Part shown: piece after piece, positions 45,989 through 51,021 of the stretch
How the letters are laid out: each line of letters opens with the position of its first letter
How positions within the stretch are numbered: position 1 is the first letter of the stretch
Assembly: GCA_037479115.1 (NCBI GenBank)
Contig: JBBFLK010000023.1
Coordinates: 1 to 51,021, forward strand
Reading direction: 5' to 3'
Length of the DNA stretch: 51,021 nt
From: Anaerohalosphaeraceae bacterium
GTDB taxonomy: Bacteria > Planctomycetota > Phycisphaerae > Sedimentisphaerales > Anaerohalosphaeraceae
The notes under the pieces: generated by a model
The model's database searches: none
What the model saw: the letters and a program-made list of their open reading frames with translations, nothing else
Told to the model about the DNA's origin: nothing
Made by a program: the position numbers and the translations under genes

Positions 45989-48900
45989 TTAACTGCATCC
46001 CATCGAGTTGCCGCAGTTGTAGCAGCGGTAGCAGGCGCCGTTCCGAACACAGATGCTTCCGCAGACATCGCAGGCCGGCGCATCATCCTGAAAATGCTCA
46101 AACTGGCTGTTGTACTGCTGGATGAGAACGGCCTCGGCCTGGGTGCCGTCCGGATTCTGAAGAACCGAACCAACCAGCTCGACCGCTCGGTCGGCCGCCC
46201 GGTCAAACCGGGCCGAAACCGGACGCTCCGCTTTCAGCGCCGCCGGGGTCTGGGAGTCCGGCTTGGCAGACGCCGCCTTTCTCTCGAGGGCTCTTGCCTG
46301 CCCGATTTTCTTGGCCAAATCCTGTGTCTTTTCCACCAGCTGCTTGGCGGTGGTGGTTGTAGGATTCTCCGCCGGGGCCGGGGCATGGTTGGGCATATTC
46401 TTTTCCGCATAGCCCGGAATAAACTGACAGCCCAGCCAGCAGAAGATGTAGTCAATCAGACTCTTGGCAAAGGGAATGTTCTTGTTGGAGGTCATGCCGG
46501 CCGGCTCGAATCGGGCATGCCGGAACTTGTCCACCAGCGTAATCAGCGGCACACCGTACTGCAGAGCCATCGATACACAAGTGCCGACGACATCCATCAG
46601 GCCGCCGACCGTGCTGCCCTCTTTGGCCATCGTGATAAACAGCTCACCGGGCTGGCCGTCTTCGTAAAGGCCGACCGTCAGATAGCCCTCGTGGCCCGCC
46701 ACAGAAAATTTGTGGGTAATGCTGTTGCGGGTATCAGGCAAACGGCGGCGGAAAGGCCGTGCAACAGCCTGATTTTCCGAAGATTTGGTTTTTTTTTGCT
46801 CTTTGTTTTCCACATTGACGGGCTGGAGGCGTTTGGAGCCGTCGCGATAGATTGCCACGGCCTTCAGACCCATTTTCCAGCCCTCGATATAAGCGGACAT
46901 AATCTCTTCCGTGGTGGCCTCGTTGGGCATATTGATGGTCTTGCTGATCGCACCAGACAGGAATGGCTGAACGGCGGCCATCATCTTCAGATGAGCCATA
47001 TAGTGGATGTGCCGCTTGCCGTTCTTGGGCTTGAAGGCACAGTCAAAGATGGGCAGGTGTTCAGGCCGCAGGGCCGCCGCCGTTTCGATGGTGTCGTCGC
47101 GGTCAATTGCATCGCAGATGCTCTTGATTTCCTCCGGGCTGTAGCCGAGCCGCTCGAGGGCCATCGGAACGGTGCGGTTGACGATTTTGAGCATGCCGCC
47201 GCCGGCCAGCAGCTTGTACTTTACCAGCGCGATATCCGGCTCCACACCGGTGGTGTCGCAGTCCATCATAAACCCGATAGTGCCGGTCGGGGCCAGCACA
47301 GTGGTCTGCGCATTGCGGTAGCCGTACTGCGAGCCGGCATCGAAAGCCTGGTCCCAGACGTTCTTGGCCGCACTGAGCAGGTCCTGCGGACAGTGCATCT
47401 CGGGCAGATGATAGGCATGCTCGCGGTGCATCGCAATTACGCGCATCATCGGCTGGCGGTTCTTCTCAAACGCGCTGAACGGCCCCTTCACCGAGGCCAG
47501 CTCCGCACTGGCAATGTAGGCCGTGCCGGTCAGAATAGCCGTAATGGCTGCGGCAATCGCCCGGCCGCCTTCGGAATCATACGGCAAAGCCAGACTCATA
47601 ATCAGACTGCCGAGGTTGGCATAGCCCAGCCCGAGCGGGCGGAACCGGTGGCTGTTTTCAGCAATTTTGGGCTCCGGATAGCTGCCCATATCCACGAGGA
47701 TGTCCTGCGCGATGATAAAGATGCGGACGGCCTGCTTAAACCGCTGGATGTCAAACGTGCCGTCGTCGCGGCGGAACTTCATCAGATTCAGCGAGGCCAG
47801 ATTGCAGGCCGAATCATCAATAAACATATACTCGCTGCAGGGGTTGGAGGCATTGATAGGCCCGCTGTTGGGGCAGGTGTGCCACTTGTTGATGGTGGTA
47901 TGGTACTGCACACCCGGGTCGCCGCAGATGCGAGTGCCTTCGGCAATCAGCCGCATCAGTTCGCGGGCGGAATAGGTCTCCACGGGCTGGCCGGTCGTGA
48001 CCGAGCGGGTCGTCCAGAGGCCGTCTTTTTCGACGGCTTCCATAAACTCATCCGTCAGCCGCACGGACAGATTGCTGTTCTGGAACATGATGCTGTCGTA
48101 GGCCTCGTTGGGGTCGTAGCCCTGCTCAATCAGCGCCCAGGCCTTCTTTTCCTCCAGCGTCTTGCAGGTGATAAACTCCTTGATGTCCGGATGGTCGATT
48201 TTGAGCGACTGCATCTTGGCGGCGCGGCGGGTCTTTCCGCCCGATTTGATGACGGCCGCAATCTGGTCATAGACGCGCATAAAGCTCAGCGGGCCCGAGG
48301 GTTTGCCGCCGCCGGACAGTTTTTCGCGGCTGCTGCGGAGCGTGGACAGGTCCGTGCCGGTGCCCGAGCCGTGCTTAAAGAGCATCGCCTCGCTGCGGGC
48401 CAGCCGCATAATATCCTCCATCGTGTCCTGAACGGACTGGATAAAACAGGCCGAGGCCTGCGGATATTCATAACTGTTGGGGCATGGGACGGCCTTTTTC
48501 TGGCGGTCGTCCCAGTGGTAGTTGTGCGGGCTGCCTTCAATATGGTAGACGTCATAGAGGCCGACGTTGAACCAAACGGGGGAATTGAAGGCGCCGTATT
48601 GATTTACGCACAGCCAGGTGAGTTCGTGATAGAAGTTTTCGGCGTCCTGTTCGGTCAGAAAATAGCCGTCGCGAAGGCCGCGGTCAGCGATGGCGCGGCA
48701 GACGCGGTGGACTAACTGCTTGACGGAGTTTTCGCGCTGGCCGGACTGGATATCGCCGTAAAAATATTTGCTTACAACTACTTTCGTCGCCAGCTGGCTC
48801 CAGGAAGCCGGCACTTCGACGTCGTTTTGCTCGAAGATGGGCTTGCCGGAATCGTCGGTAATCTTGGCCTGGCGGGTCTCCCAGACGATTTCCTCGAAGG

Positions 48901-49012
48901 GGTGACGGCCGGGCGTTGCAAAAAACGGGTCTATCTTTAAACCCTTGCGGGCAGAGTGGTTAGAATGATTTTCCCACGGCTGAAGCCCTTTTTTTTCGGG
49001 TGTCTGATTCAT
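45989..49012 (-). CDS. nrdJ: Adenosylcobalamin-dependent (class II) ribonucleotide reductase
   Basis: Makes deoxyribonucleotides using coenzyme B12, with or without oxygen. ATG at 49012 is chosen (AAGGAAAGGA upstream); an ATG at 49054 adds 14 residues. The 1007-residue protein has the catalytic barrel with the radical-site Cys in ASNPCSEYM near residue 390, and TCPNSGPI just before it. PTGTIGFMMDCDTTGVEPD is a further class II landmark. The C-terminus has a TSCPD-like domain and a Cys-rich end (CDVCGSICVRNGACYRCYNCG) that shuttles reducing equivalents and may bind zinc. Length fits the large NrdJ subtype. NrdR-box-like sites overlap its promoter. Confidence 0.96.
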   Translation of the reverse strand: MNQTPEKKGLQPWENHSNHSARKGLKIDPFFATPGRHPFEEIVWETRQAKITDDSGKPIFEQNDVEVPASWSQLATKVVVSKYFYGDIQSGQRENSVKQLVHRVCRAIADRGLRDGYFLTEQDAENFYHELTWLCVNQYGAFNSPVWFNVGLYDVYHIEGSPHNYHWDDRQKKAVPCPNSYEYPQASACFIQSVQDTMEDIMRLARSEAMLFKHGSGTGTDLSTLRSSREKLSGGGKPSGPLSFMRVYDQIAAVIKSGGKTRRAAKMQSLKIDHPDIKEFITCKTLEEKKAWALIEQGYDPNEAYDSIMFQNSNLSVRLTDEFMEAVEKDGLWTTRSVTTGQPVETYSARELMRLIAEGTRICGDPGVQYHTTINKWHTCPNSGPINASNPCSEYMFIDDSACNLASLNLMKFRRDDGTFDIQRFKQAVRIFIIAQDILVDMGSYPEPKIAENSHRFRPLGLGYANLGSLIMSLALPYDSEGGRAIAAAITAILTGTAYIASAELASVKGPFSAFEKNRQPMMRVIAMHREHAYHLPEMHCPQDLLSAAKNVWDQAFDAGSQYGYRNAQTTVLAPTGTIGFMMDCDTTGVEPDIALVKYKLLAGGGMLKIVNRTVPMALERLGYSPEEIKSICDAIDRDDTIETAAALRPEHLPIFDCAFKPKNGKRHIHYMAHLKMMAAVQPFLSGAISKTINMPNEATTEEIMSAYIEGWKMGLKAVAIYRDGSKRLQPVNVENKEQKKTKSSENQAVARPFRRRLPDTRNSITHKFSVAGHEGYLTVGLYEDGQPGELFITMAKEGSTVGGLMDVVGTCVSMALQYGVPLITLVDKFRHARFEPAGMTSNKNIPFAKSLIDYIFCWLGCQFIPGYAEKNMPNHAPAPAENPTTTTAKQLVEKTQDLAKKIGQARALERKAASAKPDSQTPAALKAERPVSARFDRAADRAVELVGSVLQNPDGTQAEAVLIQQYNSQFEHFQDDAPACDVCGSICVRNGACYRCYNCGNSMGCS

Positions 49013-49062
49013 TGTGCTGTTCCTTTCCTTCCGACACGGGGACATCCCTGTCATAACTGATT

Positions 49063-49108
49063 ATTATACAAGATATTGCAATGATAATAAAGAACATACA
49101 AGATGTTG
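49063..49108 (-). promoter_or_regulatory. nrdJ promoter with two NrdR-box-like sites
   Basis: A perfect -10 box TATAAT (minus strand, 49063-49068) sits 50 nt before the nrdJ start. Directly upstream is CAAGATATTG (49069-49078), and 30 bp further CAAGATGTTG (49099-49108). Against the NrdR core CwAtATaTwG the first has one mismatch and the second two. Paired sites about three helical turns apart are the known NrdR arrangement. Confidence 0.6.
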
Positions 49109-49344
49109 TTGTTCACCTACTCTTATAATACTTTGGGGCGGGCTGGGGACAAGAGGAAAAATAGCAAAAAAAATGTTAGCGAAACGTTAGTCCTTGCCGG
49201 GATTGAAGCTACGGGAAAAAATTTTTTTGCGGGGCGGATTGTCCGGCTTTTTTTGGGTGTTAGGGAAAACGCAGCGGCCGAAATTTTTTGTGTTTTGACT
49301 TTGGCAAGAAATGTATACATGGGATACACAAAATGTACAGGGAG
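49109..49344. other. Gene-free stretch before the short-repeat cluster
   Basis: No gene, RNA or terminator can be supported here. The region is A/T-rich with long T and A runs; small open frames on both strands have no recognisable product or ribosome-binding site. Confidence 0.5.
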
Positions 49345-49430
49345 ACAGGAATGCAGGAATGCAGGAATACAAGAATACAGGTATACAGGTATTCAGGTAT
49401 ACAGGTACTCAGGTAGGCAAGTAATCAGGG
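49345..49430. repeat. Degenerate 8-bp tandem repeat array
   Basis: At least ten successive octamers of the form WATNCAGG (AATGCAGG, AATACAAG, TATACAGG, TATTCAGG and similar). The 8-bp period is exact over about 80 nt while the bases vary. Confidence 0.85.
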
Positions 49431-49436
49431 AAAAAT

Positions 49437-49507
49437 ACGAAGCACGAAGTACGAAATCCGAAATCCGAAATCCTAAACAAATTCGAAGTACGAAATACGA
49501 AATTCGA
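49437..49507. repeat. Degenerate 7-bp tandem repeat array
   Basis: Successive heptamers of the form NCGAAAT (ACGAAGC, ACGAAGT, ACGAAAT, CCGAAAT, TCGAAAC), with one interruption near 49476. It lies between two octamer arrays. Confidence 0.85.
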
Positions 49508-49521
49508 AACAAGACAAAAAG

Positions 49522-49585
49522 ACACAAGAATACAGGAATGCAGGAATACAGGTTGTCAGGGAATCAAGTAGACAGGGAAGCGAGG
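49522..49585. repeat. Second degenerate 8-bp tandem repeat array
   Basis: The octamer pattern of the first array returns (AATACAGG, AATGCAGG, TTGTCAGG, GAATCAAG, TAGACAGG). No gene lies between the arrays. Confidence 0.8.
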
Positions 49586-49787
49586 AAGAGAAAAATGCAA
49601 CAAAGAATATCCGGAGAGACGGGTTTTTGGGGTCGGGCAAAATGGGGGTTGAAAGGAGAGAGGAAATCAAGTAAATAGGATTGAGATTTTCGGGAAGGAT
49701 GTGAGTTGGAAGGGAACGAGTTTTATTCCTGGCCAAGAAACCTATAACAGCTGAAACTGCGCGCCCAAATAAGGAGAGCCAAAAACT

Positions 49788-51021
49788 ATGCCGAGAAGGA
49801 AACAGCCCGCCGACACAAAACGAAAGATTGAAACATACGAACATCGAGATAAAGAACGGCCGAACAACCCGCCTGTCGGGCTGGTCACACCGGAAACCGA
49901 CCCGGACAGCGGACAGAAGAAAAAGGAATACGAATACGACCCGCACCTGGACCCGCAACTGGTTTGGGCTGGCAAGGCGGAGCATACCTCGTTTGAAGTG
50001 CCGACGGTTTCCCTTCACGTTCACGAACGAATCGACCCGCGTACTATCATCGAGGCCGTGCGCAAAAAGAACGGCCAAAAAGGACAAACCCAGATGACGC
50101 TCTTCGAAGAAGAGCGTCAGGAACCGCTTCGCGAAGCCGTTGAATTTTACCGGCATAAGCACGGCTGGTCGAACCGTCTGATTGCCGGCGATTCGCTTTT
50201 GGTGATGAACTCGCTGCTGGAAAAAGAAGGGTTGGCAGGCAAAGTGCAGATGATTTACATTGACCCGCCCTACGGCATCAAGTACGGCTCCAACTTCCAA
50301 CCCTTTGTAAACAAACGCGACGTCAAGGACGGCAGGGACGAAGACCTGACCGCCGAGCCGGAACAAATCAAGGCCTTCCGCGACACCTGGGAACTGGGCA
50401 TCCATTCTTACCTGACCTACCTGCGCGACCGCCTGCTCCTGGCGAGGGAACTGCTGACCGAAAGCGGCTCGATTTTCGTACAGATTTCCGATGAGAACGT
50501 CCACCGTGTGCGCTGTTTGATGGATGAGGTGTTCGGGGTAGAGAATTTCGTTAGACTCATCACCTTTACCAAAACCGGAAGTATGGTTTCTAACGAACTT
50601 GGACGCACCAGCGACTATCTGATTTGGTACACAAAGGATAAAACGGTTCTCAAATATAGACCACTCTACGACCAAAAGTTGCCTGACGATTTTTACAGCA
50701 ATGTAGATTTGTCCGATGGCAGGCGACGGAAAATCACTCATCAGGAAATGGTGGATATGACGCTATTGCCCGACGGCGGGCGAGTATTCCAGTTGGTCAG
50801 CCTTGAAAGCGCCGGTCCGCCGAGCGAAGACACCCCACTCGACTTTCAGGGCAGAGTATTCAGACCAAGTTCGAATAGACATTGGAGCCTTATTTACCCG
50901 GAAGGGATGCATGGTGCACTCAAATCCGGCCGTGTGATTCAGGATGGTCAGAAACTGCGCTGGAAATACTACATTGACGACTATCCGCTCAAAGTGATGT
51001 CAGAAGTATGGACGGATACGG
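49788..51021 (+). CDS. Type III-like site-specific DNA methyltransferase (Mod), cut by the window edge
   Basis: Beta-class amino-methyltransferase, probably N6-adenine. ATG at 49788 follows AAGGAGAG at 9 nt. The frame stays open for the 411 codons to the window end. The catalytic motif is DPPYG at residues 159-163 (IDPPYGIKYGSNFQPF). It is followed by FRDTWELGIHSYLTYLRDRLLLARELL and GSIFVQISDENVHRVR, as in Mod subunits of Type III and related restriction systems. The first 120 residues are charged and partly disordered. The AdoMet-binding FxGxG motif should follow past the edge. A restriction or helicase partner would be expected downstream, outside the window. Confidence 0.9.
   Translation, partial: MPRRKQPADTKRKIETYEHRDKERPNNPPVGLVTPETDPDSGQKKKEYEYDPHLDPQLVWAGKAEHTSFEVPTVSLHVHERIDPRTIIEAVRKKNGQKGQTQMTLFEEERQEPLREAVEFYRHKHGWSNRLIAGDSLLVMNSLLEKEGLAGKVQMIYIDPPYGIKYGSNFQPFVNKRDVKDGRDEDLTAEPEQIKAFRDTWELGIHSYLTYLRDRLLLARELLTESGSIFVQISDENVHRVRCLMDEVFGVENFVRLITFTKTGSMVSNELGRTSDYLIWYTKDKTVLKYRPLYDQKLPDDFYSNVDLSDGRRRKITHQEMVDMTLLPDGGRVFQLVSLESAGPPSEDTPLDFQGRVFRPSSNRHWSLIYPEGMHGALKSGRVIQDGQKLRWKYYIDDYPLKVMSEVWTDT

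Noticed and set aside
45926-48715. A 929-codon plus-strand frame opposite nrdJ
   Set aside because: Shadow of nrdJ caused by GC-rich codon use; the minus-strand protein has full class II reductase motifs.
49345-49585. Possible CRISPR array
   Set aside because: Repeats are 7-8 bp and contiguous, with no spacers.
49103-49678. Open frame of 191 codons through the short-repeat arrays
   Set aside because: Its product mainly restates the 7- and 8-mer repeats; no ribosome-binding site and no recognisable domain.

Overview
The window looks like a chromosome segment of an anaerobic, polysaccharide-degrading planctomycete, most likely class Phycisphaerae. This placement is inferred from gene content, not from a tree. 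Supporting signs are PEP-CTERM proteins beside a type II secretion (T2SS) operon, a 23S-5S rRNA unit without 16S, a topoisomerase VI A subunit, a B12-dependent ribonucleotide reductase, and secreted glycoside hydrolases with TRAP transport.

Layout. 0.5-2.5 kb: three short PEP-CTERM proteins. 2.8-17.8 kb: a complete T2SS operon (gspE-F-G-H-I-J-K-L-M-C-D) followed by a second, membrane-anchored GspE-type ATPase and a CvpA-like protein. 17.8-18.7 kb: folD, facing left. 19.1-23.2 kb: a three-gene operon of periplasmic [NiFe] hydrogenase large subunit, Tat-exported small subunit and a methyl-accepting chemotaxis protein, closed by a terminator. 23.4-24.3 kb: an SMP-30-like protein. 24.3-24.8 kb: a tandem-repeat array. 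24.8-26.8 kb: divergent GH16 and GH43 enzymes. 26.8-30.7 kb: an rRNA unit on the minus strand (promoter, boxA, tRNA-Ile, tRNA-Ala, 23S, 5S, terminator). 30.9-35.3 kb: nrnA-like phosphoesterase, a candidate small RNA or leader, topoisomerase VI subunit A, YggS, and a SpoIIE-type phosphatase. 35.4-37.2 kb: a secreted C39-like protein. 37.4-40.8 kb: TRAP transporter dctPQM plus a universal stress protein. 40.8-44.7 kb: araA and a GH127 beta-L-arabinofuranosidase on the minus strand. 44.8-45.9 kb: a DUF3616-like protein. 46.0-49.0 kb: nrdJ with paired NrdR-box-like sites at its promoter. 49.3-49.6 kb: short tandem-repeat arrays. 49.8 kb to the edge: a truncated Type III-like DNA methyltransferase.

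How genes work together. GH43, GH127 and AraA outline arabinan or arabinoside breakdown feeding L-arabinose isomerisation. The T2SS is the obvious route for exporting such enzymes.

The most unusual system is the hydrogenase-receptor operon. The large subunit comes first and ends exactly at the last active-site motif residue, so it has no C-terminal peptide to be cleaved. The small subunit has Asp in place of one proximal-cluster Cys and carries a Tat signal. The third gene is a chemoreceptor with its own periplasmic sensor domain, 3 nt downstream. No cytochrome or ferredoxin partner is present. This suggests a periplasmic H2- or redox-sensing module wired to chemotaxis rather than a respiratory enzyme. 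That reading is an inference from gene fusion-like context and motif differences.
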